64,000 bases of DNA. Source: Golubevia sp. BC0850 (Eukaryota > Basidiomycota > Exobasidiomycetes > Golubeviales > Golubeviaceae). The notes beneath the pieces are model-generated. The model saw only the letters and a program-made list of their open reading frames with translations, did not search any database and was not told the DNA's origin. Position 1 is the stretch's first letter; every line of letters starts with the position of its first letter. Location: NCBI GenBank assembly GCA_012976225.1, contig JAAVVG010000009.1, positions 620,001 through 684,000 on the forward strand. The letters run 5' to 3'. The translations under genes and the position numbers were made by a program. Positions 10,452 to 23,252 of this stretch are shown here, piece after piece.

Positions 10452-13400
10452 TTAGGATGGACGAGGAACTTGATTGTGATTTGAACGGAAAGGAAATCGG
10501 GAGAGTCTAGGAACTTCTCTTGAAAGGTGATTCAAACTGTCATTCGAAACCGAGTTCTGTGACGAAGTCAGATAATCAGGTTGAAGAAAGTTGAGTTCTT
10601 GTTTTTGAAAAGGCTCTGGTAGTTTCGAGTAACTTGGAAGATCTATGAAGCTTTCTGCTGGGCTCAGAGGGCCTTGAGAAGACATGTTGCTCGTCACAGA
10701 AGTAGAGGGAGTCATTGCGGTTGAAGTGAGACCTGGAGTAGGTGGACGAGCGGCCTCATGATAGTTGGCTGGATCGTAGAAGAAAGGAGAAGCTGAAGAG
10801 AAAAGATTGAAAGTTTCGAAAGAGGAATGCAGAAGGAGGAGAACGGAGAGAAATTGGAAGAGTTTTGAGTCAACAATCAGAGCCGAACGAAAAGACACAG
10901 CTGGAAGTCTCAGCACGGAATCCAATCACTCACCCTCAACTTTCTCGATCTGGTTGCCAACACATCCATTGCTACTAGTTCTACTTCCTATGTTGTTTTC
11001 AGGATTCCAAACCTGTGGACTTCCGACGTTAGACTCATCATTTCGATAGAACGTTCTCCCACCCCAATTCTCGCCAGATCCAATTCCACCCGACCAAGCT
11101 AGACCCAAGCCTTGTCCGTTTCCTTGAGTCTCCCAAGCAGGACGTTGATTGTCAGCAGCAGAAGGAGCTAAGAAGCTCTGAGGATGACCCCATTGAGTTT
11201 GAGCTTCAGGTGGTGGCGGTGGTGGGATGTTTGGAATAGAAACTGCAGATGTAGTTGGATCTAGAGGTTGAACTTGGATTTCAGAGTTGATGTGAGCTCC
11301 AGCGTAACGTTGAGGAATTGGTATTGGCATATATCTTGGCATCTCCTCTCTTCTAGGTCCATTGGCCAGAGTTTGGGGATTGACTTCCAGGGCAAGTGGC
11401 AGAGGCTGTTGAGAAACCTCGACTATAATGTTTCCACCGACTCTGCCATCCGGTTCTCTCTCGGACGCTCTTTCTGATCTTTGAGGCTCTCCAGTCGGTC
11501 TCCCGTTTGACTGGTTAGAGTGCAAAGGTAGAGTTGCCTGGAAAGGACTTCCTTGCTCCAAGGCGTGTTTGGAAGAGAAAGAGATAGGAGGACTAGCAGA
11601 TGGAGCTTGAGGATGAGTAAGAGGCATGTTCCCTACTTGAACTTGACCCGGCTGAAGGTAGTATCCAAAGACAGGAGTGAAGTGCTGAGTTGGAGAAGCA
11701 ACATAACCTTGAGTTGGGACCAAATGTTGAAAGTGTTGACCAGGTTGGAAGTTTGGATGCGGAATATAACAGTTCTGATATCCAACTGCATTGACAAAAG
11801 GAATCCGAGTAGGGATGAGAACTGGAATTGGCATTTGAGATGGGTATTGAGCTTGCAGAACTTGAGGTTGAGTTTGAACGAATTGAACCGGAGGATGATA
11901 GTGAAGAGGTTGACCTTGAGTTTCACACCTTGGTTGACCAAAATCTACACTATAAGCGACCGGACTTTGAGTGTAATGTTGAGAGGGATCTAAATGATTG
12001 AGATACTGAGAGCTCATCTGTTGAACCGGAGGAGAAGTTGGAAGAGACAGGAGATTCGTTTTCTGATGAGGACTGGCCCCGAGTCTTGGAGGTTCATTAC
12101 TTCTCGGTCCAGCTGCAGTTGAAGGAGGAGTAGGTGAAGGAGTACCAGGTTGAGTTTGAGGAAATCCCGATCTCTTTCCAATTTCTCTCAACCCAGCAGC
12201 TGGATGCTGAACTTTTTGGGGCTCGAAGGAAGGAGCAGGATAACCATTAGACATTCTGGGAGTAAACTTCTTAAACACTTCAATGATGGGTTTCGAACTT
12301 GATCTGAAGTGATTGAAAGGTGAAGAGCTTGAACTTGCTGAAGTGCTTGGTCTCTGATTAGAAGGACCAGAGGGAACTTGATTGTGAGAATTATTCAGAA
12401 TCTCAACCTCTCCAAACTGTCTACTGACTTTCGAAGTATTTTTATTCAGTAGTTTCCTATCATCTCTAGCACCCCATTCTCTTCCCCATCCAAATTTCAG
12501 AGGACTTCCCTTGATGAGACAGGGTGTGCCAGCCAAACCAGCAATAGCTCTACTAGCTTCATCGTGACTACTCATTTCAACGAAAGCAAATGAAGATCCA
12601 GTACCACATGCCACTGATTGAAGTTGACGAGAGTCGAGTCTCCATAAATCTTTCAAAGTTTCATCTCCACCAAAAGCAACCACGTTATTTCCACTTCCCT
12701 CTACCACGTTCAATCTGTACTTCTTAACAGTTCCATACTTTGAGAAGAGATCCGTCAACCATTTCGAAGAAACAAGATGAGCTTTTGGTAGCTTCCCGAC
12801 AAACACGGTCGAGTTGGTGACCGTGTCGAAAGGAACACGTTCAGCTGAAGCTGGAGGTGGATAAGGGCCTTCTGGGAGAGAGGAGTCTTTGTCACTTGAT
12901 GGATCGATGTGAGGTCCAGAGTGACCGTAAGTTGAAGTTGGAGGTGATGATTCATCTTTCTCTTTCTGAGTTACTTCTCCCCCGCCTCCTTTTGATGTTT
13001 GAATAGTAGAGGCTGTTCTCGGAAGAGTGGTGGAACCTTGAAATTTGAAAGTCGGAGGAGTTGGAATGGAAGGAAAGGATGGAGTAGAAGAGGGAGCACC
13101 AGCTTGTTTCAAAGAAGTCTTGAGCGAAGTGTTGACACCTCCCATCTCCAGAGGAGCTCCCTCATTTGAGATCTCCCCCTCTCTTGAACTTGGAAGAGGA
13201 GTAGATCTAACAGTTCTTCCAGCACTGATCTTACAAGCATCGACTAAGTTAGGCCAATCTTCCTCTCTAGTGAAATCCAACTCAATTTCCTCCATAACTT
13301 CCTCTTTCTCCTCAGCCAAGTTCTTTCTATTCAGATGTCTAGAGTTTGATCTACTTGAATCCGAATTGGATCCTCCATCAGCCTTATTGTAAGAAGTCAA

Positions 13401-14882
13401 ATATCTAGATCTACCATTCCTAAGCTCGGGCTTTCTACTCTTCTTAGACCACTGAACAATCATTTCCTTGCCTCCTAACACTTCCCCATCCAATTCTAAT
13501 CCTCTCTCTGCATCTTCCAAGTTCTTGAAAGTTACAAAACCAAATCTGTTGTTTCTACCAGAGGTGATAGACTCTCCCTTGCGTTTATGATGATCATAAA
13601 CATTTGCTCCACTTAAAGAAGGTAAGAAAGAAAAGGCAGATGAAAGGATGACAGAAGTCATGTTAGGAGGGAGGTTTTGAACTGCCAGCGTGAAGATCGA
13701 AGTTGATTCGGGTTCTTCTTCCCTTGTCGATTGTTCACTTTCAGTGGTACTTGTGATCATCATAGGGTTTGAAGAACTTGAGTCAGAGGCGACAGTTTGA
13801 GTGGCGGATTTCAGATTCAAAGAATTGGAAGAGATTGAGAGACTCCCTAGAGAAGATTCGGTTCTTGGGTAGGTAGGTGGACGACGTGGAAGTGGATGCG
13901 AAAGTTCTCTTGTTCTAATGCTAAGACTTGAACCTTCGGATGAAGTTGAAGGGGATGGGAAAGAGGAATGGTTTGAAGAAGTTGAGGAAGAAAGTGATCT
14001 TGCTAGACTTGAAATTCCAACTACTAAAGCTTCTTGGTTTGAGAAGTCTAGTCTAGGAGAGTTTGAAGAGGAGATCTTGACAGGTGAAGAGTTGATGAGA
14101 GTGGAGATGGACTTGGCGAGGTTGCGAGATGGTACCGCTTGGACGGAGGCTGAGTTCTCTCCATCTGACACGACGGCTTCTGATCTACCTGATTCTGAAA
14201 TATGATTAAGTGGATCCAGAGTTGAACGAGAGTTGCTAGAAGCGTCTCTAACTTGTATCTCAACTTGCTTCTGTTTCCCTTTGTTCAAGTCTATTCCTTT
14301 CTCAGCTGTCCCTCCATCTTCATTGCCTGTATTTGCTCCAGCTCCATTCTGACTCAGCTCCATCGAAGAGCCATTCAGTAGCTCAAATTCGGTCGACTCA
14401 ACTAAAGCATTAGCTCCATCTGGAAGTGCTGAGTTCTCCCCAATTTTTGCAACTCCTTGAACCCTTTCTACCCTTTCAACTCCTGTCATCTGATCTCCTT
14501 TCAAAATGACCTGATCTTTCCAATTATCCACCTTTGAGATCTCCTTCTCGTCTGGACCGATAGCTGAAAGGAGGCCAATTGTAGTCAAAGTAGATGGAAG
14601 AGTGATTCTTGAATGATCGGATGACGTTGCCGTAGAATTGGAAGTATCTGGTATCTCTACTGAATGATTGACCGACTCTTGCGGTTGATTCAGTGAATTT
14701 GAGTCAATTGAAGTAGGATTAGAGGTTTGAATTGAAGCTGAAGCTGGGAAAGAGTTACGAGAATTGGAACGATTGGACAAAGGGATGCACCTCTTTGTTC
14801 TCTCAGTTGAAGTTTCTTCATCTTCTTGAATTGGATGAGCGTTGGATCTCAATTCCAAACTATCCTGAAAGTACTGAATCAT
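10452..14882 (-). CDS. Large two-RRM RNA-binding protein
   Basis: Two exons (10934-14882 and 10452-10792) join in phase 1 to give 1429 residues. Two RNA-recognition motifs are visible. The first is at about residues 395-480, with RNP2-like FTLAVQNLPP and RNP1-like RFGFVTFKNL. The second is at about 690-800, with STVFVGKLPK and SSFAFVEMSS. The second RRM has a long insert between strand 2 and RNP1. Everything else is low complexity: Ser/Thr-rich before the RRMs, Pro/Gln/His-rich after them (prion-like QPQVLQAQYPSQ patches), and a Gly/Asn-rich patch just before the intron. This layout is that of fungal mRNA-regulating proteins that bind RNA and enter granules. I cannot assign a specific ortholog. 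The next gene on the same strand, VPS36, ends about 230 bases upstream of this start. Confidence 0.8.
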
Positions 14883-15111
14883 CCCAGCTCAGAATCTATG
14901 GGATGAATTGGAAGGAGAGAAGAGAGAGATCTTATTGTTTGATGATAACCTTGAATCAATCCACGTGGTGATTCAACTTCCGCTCTCTCTCTCTCGAATG
15001 AATCAATTATAAAATGTTAATATTACAAGTATGAAATTACATCTTCTCGTTTCTTTATCCATCCATAATCTGTCAAGAGCGAAATCCCTCTCTCCTTTCG
15101 CCTCTCCCCTC

Positions 15112-17529
15112 TCAAATCAACTCCTGAAATCGATTTGTAAACCACCTAGTGCCTTGTCTACCTCCATCATCTCTCAAAACATTCCCGAATTTTATCTCAC
15201 AACTTTCCAAAATTTCATTCAAAAGATTGAGAGGTACACCTTCTATACTTGAGAGTTCAAGAGCCGAACTTCCACATCCAAACTTGAGTCCCATTGAACT
15301 TTCTTCTTCTTCTTCGATTGCGACTTCCTCCTTCTTTCTAAGATGCACCTCCAATCTTTGACTAAAGTTCTCTTCATCAAATCTTGAAGTATGAAGAACT
15401 GTAAGACCAGATTTAAATACTTTTAATTTTATAGTTGGATTGGTGATTCTTGGTAAATGATTGGAAGCAGAACGTAAGGCTTGAGGAGGAACCAAAGCTA
15501 TTTAGTTTGAGAGAGAATCGGAAAAAGGGTCGTTAATCAGTTTTGGTGGGAAAATCGCCTTCATTGAGAGGTCGAAGAATCGAGAGCATACATTCGAGAA
15601 TCTGAATTGTTTACTCACCAACACCTCTAGCTCTATTCCAAATACACCAAATCTCATCCAATCCAATAATTCCTCTACCATCAACCTGAGATTCCTCATC
15701 TCTTCCCACCAAAAATCTTTCGCCATTCAATTCCTCCAAACTTTTCTCCTTTTCCAAAACCTTTCCATTTGCCATCAAACCTTTAGATTTCCCTTTCCCT
15801 TTCCCTCCACCTAACAACAATCCAGCCAATTCCTTTGCCAATTCTTTATGATATTCCAATTCATCTCTAGCCATATCTTTAGTGAAAGCAGGAGAAGGTA
15901 AACCTAATTGAACTAAAGAAGATTTAATCAAAGTGGCTGCTGCTTCTTCTCCTTCTTCTTGACTGCTCGAGGAAATCCCTTTCTCTCTTTCAGATTTTAA
16001 AAGTTTTTGATTCAAACTTTCTGCTAATTCTACCATTTGTTTGGCTTTTTTCATTAAGGTTTCTAAGTCTTTCAGAGCTGAATTCATAGATTGATCTCGA
16101 GTTTTTGTGAAATCATCAACTGATGAGAGGATCCCTTCGATTCCAACTCTTTTACCATTACCATTACCACTTCCATTTCCGTTTGAGACTGATCCAAATT
16201 GACTTCTCCCATCAAAATCAACAGATTGATTCGAACCAATGATTCGATTCGAACTTGTTGAATTCAGTCTTGAACGATTAGAATTAAGTTGAGGTTTAGA
16301 ATCCTCCAATCTTAACCAAGCTTTTGCCTGAAGAGTTCTCTTAACAACATTGTAGAAAGCTTTATCACCTCCCTTTCTGAAACTCAATTTGACAGAATCT
16401 GGAGATTGAATAGGTGGAGATGAAGTTGGCATGGTTGAGGATCTACCCAAGGAAGACGAAGTCATGATTTCTGCATTTGAAGTGCTTCGATCTAGAGATG
16501 CATCTATGGTGTTTGAGATAGTCCGCTGTCTAGAAGAGGTTGAAATTGAAAGTCCGTTTGAAGAAGAAGTAGCGGTAGTCTCTGAACTTAAAGGTGAATC
16601 ACAGATTTCACATTTGATCATTGAAGGGTGATTTGAAAAGGTACAGATTGGACATGCTATCCCAATACCAGTCTGAATGTTCCCATTCACATTTGGATTG
16701 GCAATCGGAATCGAATCCGATTTGCTAGAAGATAAAGATAAGTCAGGTGAAGAGTTAGAAGTTAAATGGGTTTGAGATGATTGAAACTTGAGTCTTGCAA
16801 TAGAATCCTTTAAAGAAGCAGTTGACAAAGGTCTTGAATTTGAATTTGAATCATTAGAAGTTGAAATCAAATCTCTAAGAACTCCGCAAAGTTGACATTT
16901 CTGATTGGAGATAACTGAAGAATCCTCTGAAATGGATCCATTGCTAAAACCACAAGTTCCACAAACCCAATTGGAATTTGAACTTGAAGTCTTCAACAAT
17001 TGATTTCCATCATCCAATCTTGACCCATCCTTTGATCTCCAATCTCTTTTGGTAGTTATAGCATCAGCAGCAGCATCTCCTTCCAAGCTTGTGCGAGTCC
17101 CTCTTGTACTCACACCTGCCACTCTCTGATCATCCACCTTAGACAAGAATAGAGTGACTTTGGGACTACTCTTGAGAAAACCAGCGTAACACTCTGTTTG
17201 TCTGATGAGGTTCAAATCCAAATAGCAAGAATTGAAATGTGGATCTAGAGCATCAACGTAGATTAACCTGTGAGATGTTAAATAGATCGTTCCAGAGCTT
17301 TGATTCAAAGTTTTCTCTTTCCTGTTGAAGAGAGAAGAAAAAGGTAAGAAGCCATTCCATCCCATTCTACCTACCATCTCTATCTACCATCTACCATCTA
17401 CCCTGGAATGCTGAGTACTGACCCATCGTATAAGCCAACTGAATCCTGCAAAGAGACAACTTCTTCATGTTTGAATAGAATTAAACCTATCGATGAATTC
17501 GTAGTTGAGATGGGTACAAATCTATCCAT
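15112..17529 (-). CDS. VPS36: VPS36, ESCRT-II subunit
   Basis: VPS36 is the ESCRT-II subunit that binds ubiquitin and phosphoinositides on endosomes and, with VPS22 and VPS25, passes cargo to ESCRT-III. Three exons (17423-17529, 15619-17321, 15112-15497) join in phase to 731 residues. The N-terminus begins a GLUE (split PH-like) domain: VGLYDGKEKTLNQSSGTIYL then LTSHRLIYVDAL. As in yeast Vps36, two NZF zinc fingers are inserted: CGTCGFSNGS with CQLC near residue 151, and CPICTFSNHP with CEIC near 258. The C-terminal half carries the EAP30/winged-helix region (NRARGVALVPPQAL). The first exon was found by its donor GG|GTCAGT and restores the conserved start. It is divergent from TAPT1. Confidence 0.92.
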
Positions 17530-17636
17530 ACCCGGATCATCAGTGAAAGAATGGGGAGAGTTGTAGTGTGGTCAGGAAGAGAAGGAAAGAATAGAGGTCC
17601 TTCGATCCTTCTCCTTGCCACCTCACACGATTCCCA
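17530..17636. promoter_or_regulatory. Short divergent promoter, VPS36 / TAPT1
   Basis: 107 bases lie between the two start codons, with CT-rich sequence facing the TAPT1 start. Confidence 0.5.
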
Positions 17637-20600
17637 ATGCAAGAGTTGCAAGAGGGTCAGGAAATCAGCTCTCCCACATTCAAAGATCAAGATTTAGAGA
17701 AGAAGAAGGAGCTGCAGACACCAGAGCAGAAGAAGGAATCATCTTCATCCGATAGACAGCAGCTCAATCGATTCATCCAGCATTCTCATTCTCCTTCAGT
17801 CTCCTCCTCTTCTTCTTCCTCCAATTCAAATCCAGAAAGAGAATTGAATAATATTCAGTCAAATTCATCTCACCCTTCCTCTATTTGGTTGACAAATGGG
17901 ATCAGAACTGCTCCAGTCCAAGTCATCTCTCAAGCACCAGCACCAGGACCTAATGCTAATGACAATGACATACAGGAAGTGATAGAAGATCAAGTCTTTA
18001 GAAGTGACGAGGAAGAAGAGGAAGATGATCTATGGGAAGATGAGACTTCTTCAGAAGGAGACGAAGAAGAAGAGGAGGAGCAGCCGATGATGGGAGGAAA
18101 TGGAGTTGGAGATGCTGCTCATTTGGCAGACTCAGAAGCTAGGGCAGACAGAGATTGGTTGAGAAGACCTTCTTCTTCAAAGGATCCTAACTCAGCATCT
18201 TATAAGGAAGCTCTGAAGCAGTACAAGAGGAGCAGAAGAGCTCTACTGCTCAGTGAGAATGGAATGAACAGTGAGCTTCAAGAAGAAGAAGTCAACTACT
18301 CTCCTTCTCAGAATGGAATCAAGCAGAAGACTTCAGCTCATTCTCTTGGAAAAGGGATAGGGAAGGAGAATGAAAGGGAAAGGCTTTCAAGAGGAAAAGG
18401 AACGACAATGGAAGTTGGGAAAGAGAAATCAAGAGACATTTCTTTTAGGAACAATCGAGGAGTAGATGACTTTACAATGGAATCTCCAAGTTTAGAGCAT
18501 TATGGAGAAAGTTCCACTTTAGCTATAGATGCTGCAGATCCAATCGGAAGAGCTCATGAAATCAAATTCGAGGAACCTGAACTTCAACATCAACAACCTT
18601 CAAGACCTACCTCTCACATTCATTCTCATTCAATTTCAACTCCAACCACTAATTCACATACCAATTTCCAATCAAGATCGATTCCAAAAGAAGTCCAGTC
18701 TAGATCCCAGTCGGATTCTCATTCCACTCTATCTCCAACTTCCAGATCTCATCTCGATTCTTCCAATTCACTTTCAGAAGGTCTTAAAGGATTGGACTTT
18801 TCTAATCTACCTAAGAGAAGGGCTAGTAATACCTCAATTAATAGTACTGCTTCTACTCCAAAATTGGCTTATGCAAGTGTTTCTGGAACTCCAGAGGAAG
18901 AAGAAAGTAACAATTTTGAAGAACCTACCTTGGTTCCACCGCTTTTCGCTTCTAGGAGACTATCAGATCATTCAAGTAATTCGCATCACGAAAGTAAACC
19001 AGTACTATCCAGAAAGGTTTCTTATGCACTTTTGTCTCCCAGTCCCAACTCTAATTCAATCACTAGTCCAAAGAGCAGTCCTTCTTCAACCAGGCGGCCT
19101 ACCCACTCAAGAGCTGTTTCCAAGACTCAATCTAATCATCTCTCATCTGATGGTAGATCTACATCTTATCTATCTCAATCAAGTGGTAGCAAAGGAGGAG
19201 CGTATTCGATGAATAATGACACTTTGGGTTCCTTGGCCAGAATGAGTGGGATTTCTTCTTCTGCCTCCAATGTCGATTCAAATGATGCTGGAAACCAGGA
19301 TAAACTGGATGGACCTCAGAGGCCGAGGCAGAGCTCTAGGGAGAAGTCGACTCCAAATAGGTCAGATTCGGATCCAGTAACTGCAGAGAGAGGAACAGCA
19401 TCGGGAGCTGTCCACTCTCTTTGGGACTATCTGAGGGAAGAGATTTTGGCTACTGATTTTGATAGCACTCAAGAGCTCAAGTGGGAACGAGTCACCAACT
19501 TTATGGCCATTCCTTTTTGGATGGAGAAGGTGAGTGACCGACCTCGAGTTTCATCGGAGTGACCAAAACCCACTTCGCCAATCTCACCAGATTCCCATTC
19601 TTCACTCATCTCACCTCACAGATAATGATCTTTGGGTTTGCAGTCTGCCTAGATTCTTTCCTCTATACGTTCACCATCCTCCCTCTACGATTCGCAGTTG
19701 CTCTGTGGTGTTGGGTTCGCAATTCTTTCAGATGGATCGTAGCAGGAGAAAAGGTTCACCTCCATTCATCTCATAAATGTGATATGCTCAAGACCCTTCT
19801 CATTGTCTTTAGTTGCTGGATCTTATCTCAGGTCACCGATACCTCCAAGATGTATCACTCCGTCAGAGGTCAAGACGTCGTCAAGCTCTACGTCATCTTC
19901 AACGTCTTGGAAATAGCAGATAGACTTTGCTGCTCATTCGGTCAGGATCTCTTGGATTCTCTCTTCTCTAGGATCACTCTGGCTCGGAGGAAAGATGGAA
20001 GTCAGCCGTATCTGAGACCCCTAGGTTTCTTCCTTCTATCGTTGGCTTACATCTTAGCTCACACCTTGGTTTTACTCTATCAACTGGTCACCTTAAACGT
20101 TGCTATCAACTCTTACGACAACGCTCTCTTGACTCTACTCCTCTCAAATCAATTCGTAGAAATCAAAGGAAGTGTTTTCAAGAAGTTCGAGAAAGAGAAT
20201 CTCTTCCAATTGACCTGTGCCGACATCGTTGAAAGGTTTCAGTTGACTCTGATGTTAAGTGCCATCGGTTTAAGGAATCTAATCGAAGTCTCTGGTTCGA
20301 ACTCGGATGGAACCTCTTCTGGACCTTTACCTACTTCCTTCACAGTTTTCCCAAGCTTAACTCTACTCGAAACGATCTTATCTCCAGTCCTCATCGTTCT
20401 AGCTTCTGAATGCATAGTAGATTGGTTGAAACATGCTTTCATCACCAAGTTCAATCACATCAGACCAGCAGTCTATGGAAGGTTCATGGACGTTCTTTGT
20501 AGAGATTTGGTGGTAGCTGGACCTGGACGGAAGGAGCAAGCTAGGAAACATACTTTCGTCGATCAATCTCCTATCGTATCTAGAAGATTGGGTTTCGCTG

Positions 20601-21238
20601 CTCTACCTTTGGCTTGTCTTTTGGTTAGGGTCTCTAGTCAAATCTTCAACATGCTGGGAGATACCAGTCACTTTGACGAATGTGCTATGCCAGGAGCTCA
20701 TGAACTCAGAGGTGGATTGGGCTTCGCTAGAAAAACGGCAAGAGGCTTCGGAGCTGAGGAGAACGGTCTCTTCGTTTGGATCTTGGAGTTGAGTCTCAGA
20801 GGAGCTGCTTGGGCTTTGACCATTTTGATCGGATGGGTCTCGTGAGTACAAGTTTCTCGATAGAAAATGCAGGGCTTTCCGTTAGTCTAACCCGCCGATT
20901 CTTCCTTTTTCCACAGTCTCGTCGCTATCAAACTGCTCTTGGGAACTAATCTCGTCTCATACGCTTCTCATAGATACTCTACTATGCAGAAAAGAGAAGA
21001 GGAAGAGGTTTTAAACGCGAGAGATCGCCCTCCAATTGGCGTCGACAAGGAGGAGTTGGCCTATGACAGCAAGGTCAGGGAATTGGTAGACCAAAAGGAT
21101 GATGACGCAACCAGGATGAGCCTTCAAGGACATGCTCTTGCTCAACCGCCGACCAGACGGCCTGGAGGGGGAGGTGGTGGAGTTGGAAGTCTGACTGACG
21201 TCTCACGATACCAAATGATTAAATCGAGGATCTGGTAG
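17637..21238 (+). CDS. TAPT1: TAPT1-family ER membrane protein
   Basis: Three exons (17637-19529, 19622-20841, 20917-21238) give 1144 residues. The first about 580 residues are disordered, with an acidic run (DEEEEEDDLWEDE) and long Ser/Asn stretches. The TAPT1/DUF747 core follows: SLWDYLREEILATDFDS and WERVTNFMAIPFWMEK, then several membrane segments (IFGFAVCLDSFLYTFTILPL and others) with the conserved soluble motifs YVIFNVLEIADRLCCSFGQD and FVEIKGSVFKKFEKENLFQL. The yeast relative is Emp65, an ER protein that works with Slp1 in folding of soluble proteins; vertebrate TAPT1 is linked to cilia and development. Junctions are in phase 0 and phase 2. The tail ends with a Gly-rich run. It converges with the MetE-like gene, about 100 bases apart. 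Confidence 0.9.
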
Positions 21239-21337
21239 AGACCCGCTCATCCTCACACATGCTTCACTTTCACAGAAAATCTCATATGTATTTCTATAAA
21301 TCAATTCAATTCAAACTTTGTCTACATTTCATCTCGT

Positions 21338-21796
21338 CTATGCCCCCCAAACCTCCGCGGCGACCTCGTTGCATAATTTGAGCTTGAGATATTGATCCTC
21401 CTCAGTGATAGAGTTTCCATGAACGGTACTAGAGAAACCACATTGGGTGCTGATTGCTAGTTGTTTCAATCCAGCTGGAACGACCTTTGCTGCTTCCCTG
21501 ACCTTGTTGATCAGCATGCTTTTGTCTTCGAGTGTAGCGATCTTCGAAGACACAAGACCTAGAACAACGGTCTTGTTTTCAGGTAAAGACTTCAAAGCAG
21601 AAAAGTCCTTCCCGGATCTTTCCTCGTCTTCCCATTCTAAGAAGAAGGCGTCTACGTTCAGATCCTTGAAGAAAGATTTGATTGGACCGTAGCCATCGGC
21701 AGAGCCTTTTGCGAAGAAGGTCGACTTGAAGTTTCCTTTGCAAAGATGAGTTGCGATTGTCATGTTTGCGGGGCGGTTTGCGATTGATTCATCTTG

Positions 21797-21861
<65 letters not shown>

Positions 21862-22928
21862 TGAAGAGAAGGGTCAGGGTGAAGTCCAATACTACGAAGT
21901 CACAAATCCCTCCCCTCGAAGCACTTACTAATCAGAGCGACTTGCTTTCTGAGCTCCTCATCTGGATCTTGACCCTTTGCAGTCATTGCTTCTCTAGTGG
22001 CAGGATCAGTAAGGTAGGCACTGGTGGAGATGGAAAAGAAGGCGATGACTGAGTAAGAGTTCTCTAGACTCTCCTCTGAGCTCCATTGAACTCACGAATC
22101 GGTGTTGTCAATTTGAAGATAGCGGCAACCAGCCTCGTAGAGTGCTTGAATTTCGACTTGATAGCATTTTGTTAGATCTTGGTAGAACTCCTCTAATTCA
22201 GGGTAGACCTCCTCTGAGACATTTATTCTGCCACCTCTCATCAAGGTAGTTGGACTTGGAATCGTGATTTTGATGTGATCGTGCTTCTCAGAGGCTGTGT
22301 GAAACATGGGAAAGAAAGAGTCGTCAAATTGGAAGGCAACGAACAACTATCAAGGGTGGTGCAGCCAGCCGTTCAGCGGATTTGAGGACTCACGAACCAG
22401 GGTCTTCAAGAACTCAAAATTCTTGACTTCGATTCCTTTCTGAGAGTTAACCACTTTCCCAGTAATTTTCATGGTAGGAGGTTTGTGTCCAGATTCTTGC
22501 TCCAAAGCTAAACAACGGAGATAAGAAGGAAAACGTCAGAAATAGGCGACCAGGAAGAAATTCTCCCCGCTGACGTTGAGACTCACTGTTATTCTCCAAA
22601 GTAACACCATCTAACAGTTTGAGAAAGTCGACATGAAAGTACTGTCTGCGGAACTCTCCATCAGTTATGCATTGAATGTTGTTTTTCTGGAGCTGTTTGA
22701 CGTGGAGACTGATAGCATCATCTTCCACTTTCCTCAGCTCGGAATCACTCAATTCTCCAGATTGATTCTTTGCTCTTGCTTCAAGAACTGTCTTTGGACG
22801 CAGAAAACTGTAGAAGAGGAGGAAGGTGCAGAGTATCAGTCAGGATTGGACTCACACGACATCCTTCTTCTCATCTGCCTGACCTACCTTCCAACATGGT
22901 CGGATCGAAATGGCTTGAAAGTCGACAT
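21338..22928 (-). CDS. MetE-like methyltransferase (UROD/MetE fold)
   Basis: Six exons (22888-22928, 22587-22807, 22394-22507, 22096-22294, 21929-22020, 21338-21792) join in phase to 373 residues. Family signatures of the short, single-domain relatives of cobalamin-independent methionine synthase are clear: HVGSFLRP at the start, ITDGEFRRQYFHVDF, ITIPSPTTLMRGG, YLQIDNTDSAYL, MTIATHLCKGN, VDAFFLEWEDE and QCGFSS. These proteins resemble the C-terminal half of MetE and likely move a methyl group to a thiol; substrate and physiological role are not settled. The first exon encodes only 13 full codons. An alternative acceptor for exon 4 at 22346 is possible, but the 22294 one gives a better family match. 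The last intron carries a 58-base (AG/CT) repeat. Confidence 0.87.
21801..21858 (-). repeat. (CT)29 microsatellite in the last intron
   Basis: Twenty-nine uninterrupted AG units on the plus strand read as (CT)29 on the gene strand. They end only eight bases before the acceptor CGCTCAAG|AT of the last exon, so the repeat is the polypyrimidine tract of that intron. Confidence 0.95.
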
Positions 22929-23252
22929 AGAGGGATTTGTGAAAGTAGTGTTGGTGGAGGGGAGGAGAAGAAGAAGAAGAAGAAGAAGCAGCAGCAGATC
23001 CTTTTTAAAATTCTCAAAGGGAACTTTCTTCCACTCGATTCCGTCTTATCCAGATGAGGGAAGATTCCTTCCCTTCCCTCAGTCAGAGATTCGTGCGAGC
23101 TGGAAACAACTTATGGTACATGTCTGAATAAAGTATTACAAAGGAAGCAAGCAAGCAGATTGTCTAATTATGGAAACAGAACATTGGGAGCTGAGAGGGG
23201 ATTTACAGAGAAGAGGTAGCATCCGTCTTGTCCAACTTTCTTGTGGAATTCT
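22929..23252. other. Intergenic with GAA/CAG triplet run
   Basis: Promoter and leader of the MetE-like gene and 3' end of the next gene. A GAAGAA run followed by three CAG triplets lies at about 22963-22997. Confidence 0.6.

Noticed and set aside
18529-19212. Long Leu/Ile-rich frame inside the TAPT1 first exon
   Set aside because: It is a shifted-frame shadow of the Ser/Asn-rich coding sequence, which yields Leu/Ile codons when read one base off.
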